A stretch of DNA of 64,000 bases, from the NCBI GenBank assembly GCA_950295325.1, contig OX485803.1, positions 59,783,554-59,847,553 of the forward strand. Reading direction: 5' to 3'. The stretch comes from Polytrichum commune. Taxonomy: Eukaryota; Streptophyta; Polytrichopsida; Polytrichales; Polytrichaceae. The translations under genes and the position numbers were made by a program. Numbering within the stretch: position 1 is the stretch's first letter; every line of letters begins with the position of its first letter. This document shows positions 24,741 to 36,645 of this stretch, piece by piece. Under the pieces are notes generated by a model, which worked only from the letters and a program-made list of their open reading frames with translations, had not been told where the DNA came from and searched no databases.

Positions 24741-25188
24741 AAGAAGAACAATCTTCTGAGGCGGAGATGGAGGTAGGTTATACGAACGAAATGGTAAGAT
24801 AATAACTTTAAAATCAAAATAAATTTGGAGGTATGTAATGTATATTATATTGTGCACGCCGAGAATACGATTCCAACGGTATATAGCATGAACAAAATGA
24901 TTTTGTTTTGCATGTTTTAGAGCCAAAAAACAATCAAAGCATCTTCGATCTTCTAAAATCTTCAAAACATGAAGATTTTATGCAGGAAATCTAACCATGT
25001 TAATTTCAGTATACTTTAGCGATTTATGTAAAATTAACATCATCTCCAAAAATTCTCAAAACAATTGGAGTAAATGGCAAGGCTATAATCTATGCACTTG
25101 ATTTTTTGCGGAAATAAATTAAAATATTTGAAAATGTTATAGCAACTCCAGAAAGTGATTCAAATCAATATGCATTTCTCTTCCAAAT

Positions 25189-25959
25189 GGGTAGCCGTTA
25201 ACGGCCACCCTTTCTATGATGCCAACTTCTGTGTTCTAGTTTAGGGCGGCCGTCAACGGCCACCCTTTGTATGATACTAACTTCTCTGTTCTAGTTTAGG
25301 GCAGCCTTTAACGGCCACCCCTTTTTGGGTTTCACTCTTCATTTAACAACATAATTTCTTTGAAATAAAATCATATATATACATATATTTCTTATGTTTG
25401 CTCCATCTAAAAGTGTGGCCGTTAACAACCACCCTTGGTTGCATCTCAGATTTATTGGTATATGTGTTTCTTTTTTCATGTATACACTCATTTCCGTCAT
25501 TTTTTGTCCTTCAACAAGGGTAGCCGTTAACGGCCACCCTTATTGAAAAATCAGATTATTTTCTATACATGTTTCTTTCTTCATGTATACACTCATTTCC
25601 TTCATTTTTTTTCTTCCAACAAGGGTGGCCGTTAACGGCCATCCTTATTGAAATTTCATATTCTTTTCTAAATGTGTTTCTTTTTTCTTGTATACACTGA
25701 TTTTCTTTATTTTTTTCCTCCAACAACGGTGGCCGTTAACGGCCACCCTTATTGAAATTTCATATTATTTTCTATATGTGTTTCTTTCTTCATGTATACA
25801 CCCATTTCCTTACTATTTTTTTCCTTCAACAAGGATGGCCGTTAACGGCCACCCTTATTGAAATTTCATATTATTTTCTATATGTGTTTCTTTCTTCATG
25901 TATACATTCATTTCCTTGATGTTTTGTCCTCCAACAAGGGTGGTCATTAACGGCCAATC
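25189..25959. repeat. Array of nine palindromes (GGTGGCCGTTAACGGCCACC) in MULE intergenic region
   Basis: Nine copies start at 25189, 25244, 25299, 25413, 25518, 25623, 25728, 25833 and 25938. Spacings are 55, 55, 114, 105, 105, 105, 105 and 105 bp. The 22-bp core GGGTGGCCGTTAACGGCCAC plus CC is a perfect palindrome in the consensus, centred on GTTAAC. Copies 6-8 differ from it by one to two bases. The 83-bp linkers between later copies are also alike (TTATTGAAATTTCATA, GTGTTTCTTTCTTCATGTAT), so this is a true tandem repeat. It sits between two divergent genes, where operator or transposase-binding sites would be expected; that role is inferred. Confidence 0.9.
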
Positions 25960-26132
25960 TTATTGAAATTTCAATTTTTTTTGTATATGTGGTTTTCCCT
26001 TATGTATACTCTCACCTTTATAAATGTTTTTGCATATTATTTTAGTTTGCATATGTGATCTCTTTCATATGTATATATTTCTTTTAATTTGTTTTTGTGT
26101 TTCATATGGGTGATATTTTTTGTGCTTTAGAT

Positions 26133-27737
26133 ATGAAAGTTGTATTTCTTTCTGAAGATCAATTGGAGTTGTAATTGCATGTATTTTTTAAGAAAGAAAT
26201 TGTGAACACATCTTCCCGTCTTGAACGGTTGAGGTATCAATCAAGGGCAAAATCAAAATTCAACGTTCCACTGTGTCCAATAGTTGCATTGCCCGTTGTC
26301 AGGCCTTTTTTGAAAAATAACATTATGAACCTGACTGCTCATTTTGTTGCTTGTGGTTATATGGAAGGCAATGGAATTTTTGACATAGCCTTGGAAAATA
26401 ATGAGGGGAAAACAATAGATGTTACCGATAGTATCATTCAATCATGAAGTGAGAATTGGGTACGGACAAATGATGTATTTGAAAAAATATTGCAAACTGA
26501 TGAGGATCTTAAAATTTTCTCTGGCAAAATGTTCATGGTGTGGGACGGAAATTACCATTTGCAAGCATGGTTGCATATTATTAATCGAGATCATACACAT
26601 GATCATACTTGACATTATGTTGTTGAAAGTATTATTTTATACGTCAAGGGAGATATTGCAACGGTAGCTTCACATGAAGTGAATTGGTAATTCCTTCATT
26701 CTTCTCTTTTTATTTGTTCGGTTCATTTGGTTTTCTTTTAAAAAAAAATTTATTGTATATATTTTTTTCTTCGCTTATCATTGGTTGTTTTATTTTGTCA
26801 GGAGGAAACAAAAATTCCATGTTTGTACGAATCTTGTTCATAAGCTTTTCCGCATTCAAAGCATTGATGTGCAACCATATTCATATTTTGAAAAAGTTAT
26901 CTCTAAAGAAGATCTTATTGCCGATGATGCCAAACAAAAATCGAAACATAGGACTTGGTTAACTTTGACTATTAAGGCTCTTAATGGATTTCTATACTAG
27001 GTTATTTTTTCTAAAATATTAGTTTTTCACGCATTTTTTTGTCTTGTATATATATATATATATTTATTTATTTTTCTATAACTATATGTTTTATTGCATC
27101 TTATTTTTATTATGTGTGATTTATGATACTCTTATATTTTTTTCCCTAGTGTAGCAAGAGTTGGGAGATGCTGCTGCTACTGCTCAAAGAAAAATTTATG
27201 AGAAATAGCATGATCATGCATATTGGACTTCAAGTGCAATGGATAAATTTGTTTTCAAAGCTGTTGAGAGGGTGAGATTGACTTTCCATTCGGAACTAAA
27301 GAAACATCTTCTCATTGCAGATTCTAAACATTCTCCTATGTTCTTAGAGCAGGTGAAGTCTCATTATGAAACTCACGATGAAAATCATGAGATGACTCAA
27401 GAAAAACTTTAGATGTTAGCAACTTCGGCAATGGATACATCTATGAAGATTAAGTGGCTTGAGAGGTGGAACAGTTCACCTGCTCTTCGTGGGACTCTCA
27501 AGTTTCCGAAACCAAAATTCAATGATATAGAGTTTCCTAAGTGGCTTCATAAAGCTACTTGATGGGCTCAGGTGATAATTTTTTGTCTATGTTTTTTATG
27601 TTTTTTAATATTTTTTCAATCATTCAATTTTTCTAATCTTTATTTTGTATTTGGCAGTTGGCTATTGAGACCGAGAAGCTCTTTGATGCTACTGTGGCTG
27701 ATATGCATGTGTCCATCAACTATCTTCCAGATGGTTT
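26133..27737 (+). pseudogene. Second MULE gene, spliced, with ParB/sulfiredoxin-like GNxxLxA motif
   Basis: Four exons can be followed: 26133-26686, 26802-27000, 27155-27571 and 27658 to about 27737, with plausible GT-AG borders. Exon 1 encodes ERLRYQSRAKSKFNVPL, FVACGYMEGNGIFDIALE and MFMVWDGNYHLQAWL. The last resembles the DGxHRLxA box of ParB/Srx-fold proteins. Exon 3 encodes TFHSELKKHLLIADSKHSPM and GTLKFPKPKFNDIEFPKWL. Stops interrupt every long exon: near 26172, 26446, 26612, 26998, 27208, 27409 and 27560. Each fits one transition of a Trp, Gln or Arg codon. The gene is divergent from the transposase and belongs to the element. Its function is unknown. Confidence 0.7.
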
Positions 27738-28349
27738 GGATCCTTTGCCCATTATTTTTATTTTTGATATTTGATTTCCAAGAACTTCAACAATTTAAAC
27801 CTACTACCCGATTTATATCTACAATCCACTTTTGTTGTTCTTTATGTTTTGGACTTCGTAAATGTCACCTTCATGATGGTGTTATGATGTATTCAAATTT
27901 TACATTGATGTGTATTATAGTGAGACATTCTAACGTGCTACATTTGTTTTCAACATGAGTTTGCTTACACATTGTCTCCAATTACATAATTATTATCTCA
28001 ACAGTTGAATGTATATTAGTTCATTTTTAGTACAAAATTGTTATAGCAACATTCTCATTTGTTGTTCATTTGGGCTATAGACCCTTACATGTAATTCTAC
28101 AATCATAGGCCCCCAACGGATTTACAAACCATAACCGGGAAAAAATTGAAGGCTCACATGTTTACACTCGCATGCTCACATACTAGCAACCCCGAGTCGT
28201 GTACATATTGGTCTTTTTCATTGCTCACTACTTGCAATCTAGCATTCACATTGTTTGTCCTCCCCAATCTTCTTATTATTGAACCCTAAAAATTTGTTTC
28301 TTTAGGCCACGGTTATAGGATACTAGGGGTCCTATTACCAAATATTTTG

Positions 28350-28409
28350 TTTTCTTCACCGCTCACAAATTACTGCTCATCGCTCACCGCTCACAAGATA
28401 GCACTCCCC
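28350..28409 (-). repeat. Right terminal inverted repeat of MULE
   Basis: Read on the minus strand it begins GGGGAGTGCTATCTTGTGAG, followed by CGGTGAGCGATGAGCAGTAA, the same subrepeats as the left end. Confidence 0.8.
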
Positions 28410-28418
28410 TGTGAGGCA
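28410..28418. repeat. Right target-site duplication of MULE
   Basis: TGTGAGGCA, one mismatch from the left copy TGTAAGGCA. Confidence 0.8.
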
Positions 28419-28956
28419 TAGGATATGGAGAGGGGTATCTTGGTAAAAGGGTAATTTTATCCACCATAAGAGTAACACACCGTATCGTGAACATCATGAT
28501 CCAATATGTGCTCCTTTCTTCACATGGCATAAGCTTATGGGATGTGTATAGAAAATGGTGCAAGTGTAGACATGTGTAGAATCAACAATATACCATATTC
28601 AAAATAACAAGTATTTTATGTGGACTGAAAAGTACATTGAATCTCAAAACTAAGTTAATCAACAAAACAACAAAATTTCGGGAAACCATATCTGGAATAA
28701 TATTGATATTTTTGCCAAACCATAAATTGCGTCTAATAGGCAACCAAGTTGGCTATCATGCTTCCAAATTCCAGCTTGAGTATCATAGCAATGAGAGAGA
28801 AATTGCATTTCAGATTAACTTAGGTTTATAGACTAAGTTCTAGAAATGTTTTCATCACTCACCTTCAAATGCAAGAATAAGTTTGTAGCACCACCTAGGG
28901 CTCTTTCTCTCACTCCTAGTTAGTAATGTGGTTTCTTAGGACATTTTCTCTTACAG
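28419..28956. other. Spacer between MULE and mariner remnant
   Basis: No gene or clear repeat is visible. One short open frame at 28637-28831 has no recognisable motif. Confidence 0.4.
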
Positions 28957-29652
28957 TTGCGAAGGTTTTTTTTGCCCATGAGAGGATTACCAAAGGAGAG
29001 AAGGTTGAATCCTATAGCCTTGTTGCAACATGGGTGTAGCACATGTGAAGTGTCAAATTTGTTGAATATCTCTCAATCTACATGCACTAGGATTCATAGA
29101 GAGTGTGTTCCTTATGTGGAGACTTCAAGAGGAGGGCACCCAAGAAGCATCATCCATGTTCAATGACGAGTGTGTGTAAGAGCCAACACAATTGGTGGAC
29201 TAGATAATATTGTAGACGTGATGAATTGCTTTGAGTGAGCATTTGAATGTGGTAGTGAGCACCAACAAAATGAGGCATACACTCTATGAAGCATGTTTTG
29301 GGTCATTCAAGAAGTAGACAAAGTCATTGCTCACAACCAAGAACGTGTGTTGCATGTTGGAATTTGCCCAACATCATCAAGATTAGTCTATCCATGACTG
29401 GTATAGGGTGAATTTTAGTGATGACACTAAGATAAATCAATTTCATTTTGATGGCTGCACTTGGTGTGGGTGAGGGATGGGGAATCTCAATTACAAGCTC
29501 ATTAGATGAGTCAAACATGAAGGTAGTGCAAATTTTGCATGGGGTTGTATGACTTCCCGTGGCATGGGTTACATGTGCAAAATAGAGGTGAAGATGACAC
29601 AAGCTTCAAGATGCATCTTAGCGTTCTTCAAGATGGGGTCATGAAGACAGTT
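28957..29652 (+). pseudogene. Tc1/mariner-type transposase pseudogene
   Basis: The N-terminal part reads PKERRLNPIALLQHGCSTCE and SNLLNISQSTCTRIHREC, a helix-turn-helix of the Tc1 type, then GGHPRSI. After stops and frameshifts the catalytic-core region reappears near 29435-29640 in changing frames: DGCTWC, then FAWGCMTSRGMGYMCKIEVK, then SVLQDGVMKT. These match the order of a Tc1/mariner transposase. The C-terminal third, with the later catalytic acids, is absent: the reading ends at about 29652, where LINE sequence begins. Confidence 0.7.
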
Positions 29653-30290
29653 GATACATGCCTCCGCCTTCTCTCATCTTGCACCAACAAATACATCAGT
29701 GGTCTTCGTACGGACCACCACAGTAATGCAACCCACACCTTTGCAAATACACTGCTCTCCCACTCAAACTCCCGGCACTTCACATTAATCCACACCAATA
29801 TTTATAATGGCATTCACCCAGACAACACACTACCTTCATGGCTTTTAATATATTCTTGCTACCTCCCCCCAATGTAAATCCCTCGTGCGTCTTTGCCTAG
29901 ATGTTCTTTGCATTAAGGGGAAATCTCCATCTCACACAACCCCCTTTTTCCCATCACCCAATCTTAGTATCCAATTCATTGAAATCACATATTGTAATGA
30001 TATATTTCCAGATGTAGCCATCACCCGCAAACACGCCAAATATGATATCCTTATCCCACACCTTGACCAACTTGGTTGGCAAGCCATCCCACCCCTAATA
30101 ATTAGCGCTGGAATAATAGGAACAATTCACAACTCCTTTATCAATAAACGCAAGGACCTTAATATCTCTACATACAAAAATGAAACCACTCGTGCAATTC
30201 ATCTAACTTAACACCATCAAATACCTTACGTATATGGTCCTTAATGAACAAAAACCCAAAAACTGCCAGGCTCTAGTCCCCCTTGACTAA
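29653..30290 (+). mobile_element. 5'-truncated LINE fragment (copy B)
   Basis: It begins directly with DTCLRLLSSC, the second half of the CCHC motif seen in copy A. DHHSNATHTF follows, matching the RHN region with an Arg-to-His change. After a frameshift near 29880 the frame to 30211 has FIEITYCNDIF, KHAKYDILIPHL and PPLIISAGIIGTIHN, the likely endonuclease region. It is plus-stranded and abuts the mariner fragment, so a 5'-truncated LINE probably inserted there. Confidence 0.65.
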
Positions 30291-31009
30291 ATTTTCCGCT
30301 ACTCGATTCCCATTCCCTTTTGGGTCCCACGTGCACATTCCATGATGCGGTTCCAAGAAATAGAAAAATAACTTACTTGGTAAAGAATGGTATCATAGAG
30401 GTCACTCTCTTTCACTCTAGTGCCGGAATGTAGGTTTCCCGTGAGATTCAAAAGGGTCGTCACCAATGTAGGATTGCCGTGTGGCAAAGACGTGATGTCA
30501 TAACGATGGAAGACATGAGGGCTCTCTAATTTTTTTGTCAAAGTAGAGAGCCCTCTACAATATTCTCACCTTGCAATGGTAAATTGACTTGTAACCCCAA
30601 AAGGTAATCCACACTAAGTATACCGACAAATTGGTGGTGCAATGACGAGACCACATGATTGGAGGTAACACCCGAATATATTCCCCTAGTGAGACTTTAG
30701 GAAGGAGTTTATAGTGTTCACGAGATTTGAGAAGTCCCACAAATTAAGTTTGGAGAGAGGGAAATCATCACACACAAGCTTACCTCCCATTCATCCAATA
30801 TAAAAGCCCTGAAATAGTATGCAATCCAAAGGTTGTTATTTTCAATAGCTTTGACATTGGAATAAGCTTCAAAGATCCTGAAGCGAGCTTAGTCCAAGTC
30901 ATTTTGAGATGAATTGGCGACAAACCTATCAATTAAGAGGGTCAAGTTTTGATGTTGGATGGATGATAAGAGGTACGTTCAAAAAGGTAGGATAGGTCTT
31001 AAGTAGCTC
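30291..31009. other. Intergenic, includes repeat family D copy 2
   Basis: No gene seen. From 30750 to 30975 the sequence shares ordered words with 8580-8875, including CCTGAAATAGTATGCAATCC and GGGTCAAGTTTTGATGTTGG. Confidence 0.5.
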
Positions 31010-31260
31010 ATTTTCTTAATCGGAACCCTAGATTTGATTAATTAGTATGTGGTTCGATGAGGATCCAGGAGAAAACATCATAATGACACATGTCTAAAAG
31101 AGATTGGACTACATCTTCAAATACCAATAACTACTCTACACTCGGTAGTGAACACAATTGGAAGGACCTATGTATCCAATTAAAAAATCAACAAACATGC
31201 ACTTCCAATAATCATAACTAGATCACATGAGGTCTGATTTTGAATCCAATATTTGTAGAT
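31010..31260 (+). mobile_element. MITE family A, partial copy
   Basis: It retains the family words TGACACATGTCTAAAAGAGA, GACTACATCTTCAAATACC and ACACAATTGGAAGGACCTAT. Termini are not recognisable. Confidence 0.5.
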
Positions 31261-32539
31261 GTTTCCTCATCAAAGACTTGCTAATGCAGCACGAGTTTTG
31301 TTATGATATAACTTGAATCGGTGGAAGTTGGAGAACATGAAAAACGACGAATCAAAGAACACCTCGTAACTCACTCGACATTTCCCTTGCTTGGCTTTCC
31401 ACATACAAGAGACTGCAAAAGAATGCATGGATTTGGTGGGTCCCCATACGAAGCATCAGTTGGATAAATCCATTCAGGCTATATAAGTAGAGGCTTTATA
31501 AAGATGACCTATTCAGGAAATAGGGAACTCGGGCCAAGTGTCCGGAGAGGTTTTTGGGCCTAATTGGTCGAATTCCTACTTTTTCCCAAGCCCAACCGGT
31601 TTACACCATGTTGTGATCTTTCGGTGTTTTTCTTTATTAATTTGAAGCATATTCCACAGATTCCTCTAAAATGATCAGTAGTAATTTCCACAAAGTCTTG
31701 CACTTCAACCATTTCATGATACGTAGACTACACTAAATAGGATATTTAGTGTTTGATTACATTTACTGTTGTTACCATCCTACCCTGCTCAACCCTAATA
31801 TTCAATCTCTTGATAATCAATGTTAGACATAAATGTGCCGCTACCTTCCCTACTACCACCTCCTTTATTATATATCCTTCTTTTCATATCCTTACCAACA
31901 CGAAATTCAAACATGTAACTTCCACATATAACCATAGTTGATATTTAGTGTTTGAGTTTACACGTGATGTTACTTACTTTCACAAGGTTATCGATATTTA
32001 GTGTATGCGTTTGTGTTTAGTGTATCCAACACTAACTAACTATCCTAGTTGGTGTAGCTGTAGTGTACCGACCCTCTCAACACATAATTCATATCCCTTA
32101 AGCTTATTATAATGGCCCCGCTTGGTGGCTGTCTGCACTCGGGCAGCCCGGTCAAAGTAAGATAAAATATTTATTCGGTCCGGAGGGTGAAAAGCTCAGA
32201 TGATCACCCAATCACATAAGTTCATGGGCTACAAATTATCAGACCTAGGGTGTGAGCCCGGGCATGCAAATATAATAAATGCTCAGTCAGCTCATACAGT
32301 GACATCATTTATGTTGTCGAGGTTGTGTGTAGGCATGGGAATTGAACCCTCTCTATACCCTCTATTAAGAGCTTCACTGATGCACCTTCGACTTCTTTGA
32401 AGTTGTGTTGTTGGATGCTTTGCACATTGAGAATCGGAATTTTCTTAATTGGGTTATGGTCATCGGAAGTGCATGATTTTGGGTTTCTTGATTGAATATA
32501 TAGGTGCTTCCAGTTATGTTCATTGTTAGAGTGTGAAGT
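31261..32539. other. Intergenic; possible SINE-like remnant near 32140-32400
   Basis: No gene seen. On the minus strand near 32330 GGTTCAATTCCCATGCC resembles a tRNA B box, and an A-box-like stretch lies about 40 bases upstream of it. The similarity is weak, so this is only a candidate tRNA-derived SINE. Confidence 0.3.
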
Positions 32540-32830
32540 AGTTGATATAATTTAAAGACATGGTCCAGTCCCTTTTAAGCATGTGTCTTTGTGGTGTTTG
32601 TTCTCTGATGCCCACCTAACCACACAGATGTAGGTGTTGGATTGAGACGGGTTTACCAGTAGGGTCCAAGCCCAAAGACACTCCAATATAAAGGTGATCT
32701 TATTTGGTTGAGGGAAAAGTTTTGGGAAGGCATGTGGTCGTATTGTGGACGTCCAAATACAATTGTGGCCATTGGATTGGATCAACATTTGTTTCATCCG
32801 ATTAGCGATTGTGAACAACAAAGATTGTCA
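32540..32830 (-). repeat. Partial MITE family A and repeat family G
   Basis: 32556-32620 reads, on the minus strand, AAAGACACATGCTTAAAAGG then GACTGGACCATG, a family A fragment. 32645-32830 shares AAAGACACTCCAATAT and ATCTTATTTGGTTGAG words with 57270-57400, a second low-copy family. Confidence 0.45.
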
Positions 32831-35109
32831 TTTCAAGTTTCATACTTAAAGTGAGATGAGGAGGGAAAAAAAATTGAAGGTCAAAGTGAGAATTATTTTT
32901 CTCTCCTAGTGATCATATAGGCCATTTCAACCCCTTTATTATTATTATTATTATTATTGAACCTAGAATAGTATTTGTATTCTAAACACATTTTCTAATC
33001 TCATCGTAACACGTCTATGTTTGGTGTATGTTATTGCATACAATCCTTGCCAAAAAAAACCACTCAAATTTAGGTGTCTAATTCTTAAGAAGAAGAGTGA
33101 CCCCATAGTTATAACGTATAAGGCCCACATATTAACCTCACATGATTTGTTAAGCACATGATCCATTAAGAACTCGTAACACTTTGATGCATGATGGTTG
33201 CTTGTATTTTCTTGTAGGAGTTGTAACTTCAAATAAGCACAATCCTATTTGCAAAGCTTTGAAGTGATGAGGATTTCCCCTACATGCTCTATATATACAT
33301 CTCTTATGTCAAGATTCAGGACCGTTCCCGTTATTAACAATCACTCGAAATACGAAACGTAGACTACGATCATGCCATCTGCGAGTTGGAGCATCAGGGT
33401 TGGCTACAGAGTGAGATCAAATTGTCCCGATCCTTCAAAACAAAAATGTCAAAACAAAACTACCTTACATTGGTATGGGCGGGTCGTATTTGCTCAAAAA
33501 GTGTCACATGTCATCATGTGAGTGGTTGGAACTTCTTAGAAGACGACTTGGCATTGGAATCGAAGTAGAGACGTGCTCAATTACACCCGAATGTTTGTGA
33601 GGAGTCGGAGGAGGAAGAATACAAAGAAACAACGAGGGAATAAATGACCACAACAAGAACAACAAAAAAGTTCCTATGAGGCCCACCAAGAGGGTTCCTC
33701 CGAAAGCAATAAAGGAGCAAAAGCCAAAAAAGCAAAAGCAAGCATCTACAACACTAGGTTCTTGATCCAAGATGACTGGTCCAACCAGTCGAAGACCACA
33801 AAAAGCAAGCCAACGATGTCGGGTCCAAGCACGGAATTGATCAACCAAAACGGGTTCCCAATTCCCAAAACTGATGGGCTATGGTGGGGCCTTAGTTACC
33901 ATCCCCACCCGAACACATGACTCGTCCCCTCTTTAGAGACAAATCAAAAGCAAAAGAACATGGAATCGGTATAACAAGCGAGGTGGAGTAGAACCACCTA
34001 TTCTCGATCGAGACCCCATCGGGAATCTATAGGGTGCCATAATTTGGATCATGATCAGGTTAGTTTCAGTGATGTCTTTCCATGGGTGGTTAGTTATAAT
34101 GAGGTTCCATGTTTCGTGGTTTTCAAGTCTCCGACTGCACATCTGGTATCACTGAGGATTCAGTAGGTGCCAAGACACATGCCCCCGGTTTTTGAATGCT
34201 AAAGTGAGGAAGGATTCGTCTTGAAATGAGCGGTTATGGCAAACTTTAGACATTGGTAATGTGTTCAGACCAACTTTTGGCTTCGAAAAGTTATGGTAAT
34301 TTCAATTTGAGGAATAAAATTACAAAAAATTTGCAATCCTCGTGGTTTCCATCTTCCTACATGGGGAAAATTTGCACCGCCTTGTACTTCTCCATACTTG
34401 GCACATAATCTCTTAAATGATCAGTTATGGGCACCTCTACTCTAGACGTGCCTCATAGGTATCTTATGGCTACTTCCAAGAGGTTCGGCCTCTTAGAATA
34501 GAGTTGTTCACAAAGTAAAGGGGATGAAACCATGGGTTGAGTCCCAAACCCTTCCGTTTTTTAGAACGAACACAAACTCACCCAAGTTTTCTTAATGCTT
34601 AAATTACCATACACAAAGAGTGGTGTCGGGTCATTAAAAATCGACTTTCTAGCTTCTCCTACTAAGGTAGGAAAACCAAAAATGGTGAATGACCACCCCT
34701 GGTGCACTAGACTAGGGGTAGAACGATTCTTGTGTGGACCCAAAATGGCTAATTATAAAAGTGGTGGCCTGAAAAGGATGCAGTGATAGGTGGGATGCAG
34801 TGATGGGTTGGATAGGTGTTGTTTCACATCACTTGCAATCACTTTTGGGTGCCATTGAGTTAACCAATTTGTGTGCATTCGTATGCAAAGTAAGATGTTT
34901 TGATTCTCAGATTAGGGAGACTCTACTATACAAGTAGGGGGTTTGGCTTACTTGCCGCTTTGGGGGAATGAAACTAATTATTTACATGGAATAAAATTAT
35001 GAAACAATTGGCATTCCTCATCATTTCCTCTACTCTATCTTTGAAAAAGATTGCACAAATTTCAAGCCACTTTTTTGTTGTTGTATCATCTTATTTTCAT
35101 TGTTTTTCC
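32831..35109. other. Intergenic, no gene seen
   Basis: An ATT trinucleotide run lies at 32937-32959. The remaining open frames are short and carry no motifs. Confidence 0.5.
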
Positions 35110-35350
35110 ACATATCTACCTCAGGATGGGTGGGCCAAGCTAGCCTTGCATAGGCCGATCCGGGATTTAGGACAATGGACCCAATACACATACCCTATTT
35201 TAGATCCTAAAAATCTCTCAAGGTTTGAGAGGTGGAAAGTAGAGGTCCCAAATAGACTCTAGTACACGACGAGCTAATGAGCTCTTTATAAACAAAATTC
35301 TCAAAGAAGGATCAAACCCATGGTTTCATCCCTCTTTGAAAACTTTACGG
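35110..35350 (+). repeat. Dispersed repeat family C, copy 2
   Basis: It matches the minus strand of 12200-12485 through GGTGGGCCAAGCTAGCCTTG, TTTAGGACAATGGACCC and AATCTCTCAAGGTTTGAGAG-type words. Confidence 0.6.
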
Positions 35351-36264
35351 ATAATTCTAATGTGCATGAAAAATATGGGCCGATTAGGAAATCTTGTGCA
35401 AACCCAATGTCATAAGAATGAGATAAATGCGACAAAATACTATTTTTGATTTTTTTTTTCCGACCATGTTTGGAAAGAGAATGACATCCGTTTCGAAACA
35501 AAAACCTATGGGGCACACACATAATTACTGAAGACTTCAATGTCCAAGCAATCCTAAAGACTAACATGCTCATTTCGCTTGTTACTTAATGATTCAAATA
35601 CACATGGTTAACCTTCTAGACTTCGTCCAAAAATTTATTAGCAAGCATGGGATCTTCTTAGGTAGTTATATACGTGTGTACAAAGTGGTTAGTGTGGAGC
35701 GGGTGTTGAACCTTGACTATGGGTAATTCAACCAAGGAGTTGTCACATTGATTCTTAGAAAGAACTTGAGGCATCCATAGTCAACCATGTCCATTTAACC
35801 GCTCACTAGGGTCATGTAATGCCAACATGGATGAACTCTATATTTTTTAAGTAACCAAAGTTAAAGTTTATGTGATGGCGGCTTATGATTGATCACCCTC
35901 ATAAGAGTTTTGATAATAATCATAGCCAAGAATTAGCATTTAGATGAGCGTTTATGGGTAAACCTAATATAAGAAGCCTTTATTGTAGAAGAATACTGAA
36001 CCATTTTACACCCGAAAGTAGGTGTTTGAATAAGACATGTCTACCTTATAGGATGGTGCACCTAGCCATGTGCCCTTACAAATGTAAACAACTCTTGAGG
36101 AAAATGTTGCATGTGGAATGCAGTAAAATTGATGCAAGACACCACATAATGCACTATAACCTGTACATTTTGCACAACATGATGCATTCACATGCCTCAA
36201 TAAAAACGAGGTGTATAAGTTTCTCAGGTGACCAAAGACAAGAAATCTAAGTAGTATAGTATAA
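35351..36264. other. Intergenic, no gene seen
   Basis: Only short frames without recognisable motifs. Confidence 0.4.
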
Positions 36265-36645
36265 TAGGCACGTGGGATTTATATGTATTTCTCTCTACAC
36301 CCACTTCTTGTAGGATATGAAACACACATTTAGTGTAAGATGATTAGCAAATCCAAATAGTCATTTGCCTCCTAATTTTTGAGGTTCATACAAACACCTT
36401 ATTACTTATTACACGAAAATTTTCATATTCTTAAAGTGGTGATATAGCCCCCCTCCCAATCATGCCGACTATTAACTTATAATAGTTAACATATTTTGAG
36501 CACATAATCCGGTCTCTTTCTACCATATGTCTTTTTGGTGTCCGTTCTTAAATCTACACCTAATTGCAAACCACTTAAACACATGTGCCCAAATTATTGC
36601 TATGTTGGAATTAGGCATGTCTACCATAGACTACTTAAAGTGGCC
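36265..36645 (-). mobile_element. MITE family A copy (minus)
   Basis: The reverse complement carries the whole family order: AATTAGGT near the start, AAGAACGGACACCAAAAAGA, CATATG, a G-run, then GATTTGCTAATCATCTTACA and CATATCCTACAAGAAGTGGG. A GGCATGTCTACC end lies near 36626. Confidence 0.65.

Larger units (their letters stand above)
22409..28409. mobile_element. Mutator-like element (MULE), about 6.0 kb, two divergent genes
   Basis: The element has inverted ends of 22 bp that agree at 17 positions, containing GCTATCTTATGAGCG on the left and the inverse of GCTATCTTGTGAGCG on the right. A near-perfect 9-bp target duplication flanks it. Internal GAGCGGTGAGC-type subrepeats extend both terminal regions. 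Inside are a minus-strand SWIM-type transposase pseudogene (22985-24740), an array of nine palindromes (25189-25959), and a plus-strand second gene (26133-27737), also decayed. The two genes are divergently arranged around the palindromes. Both genes carry stops or frameshifts, so the copy is no longer autonomous. Confidence 0.85.

Noticed and set aside
25189-25959. CRISPR-like regular array
   Set aside because: Repeats are palindromic and regularly spaced, but the linkers are alike rather than unique, and the DNA is plant nuclear DNA in a transposon.
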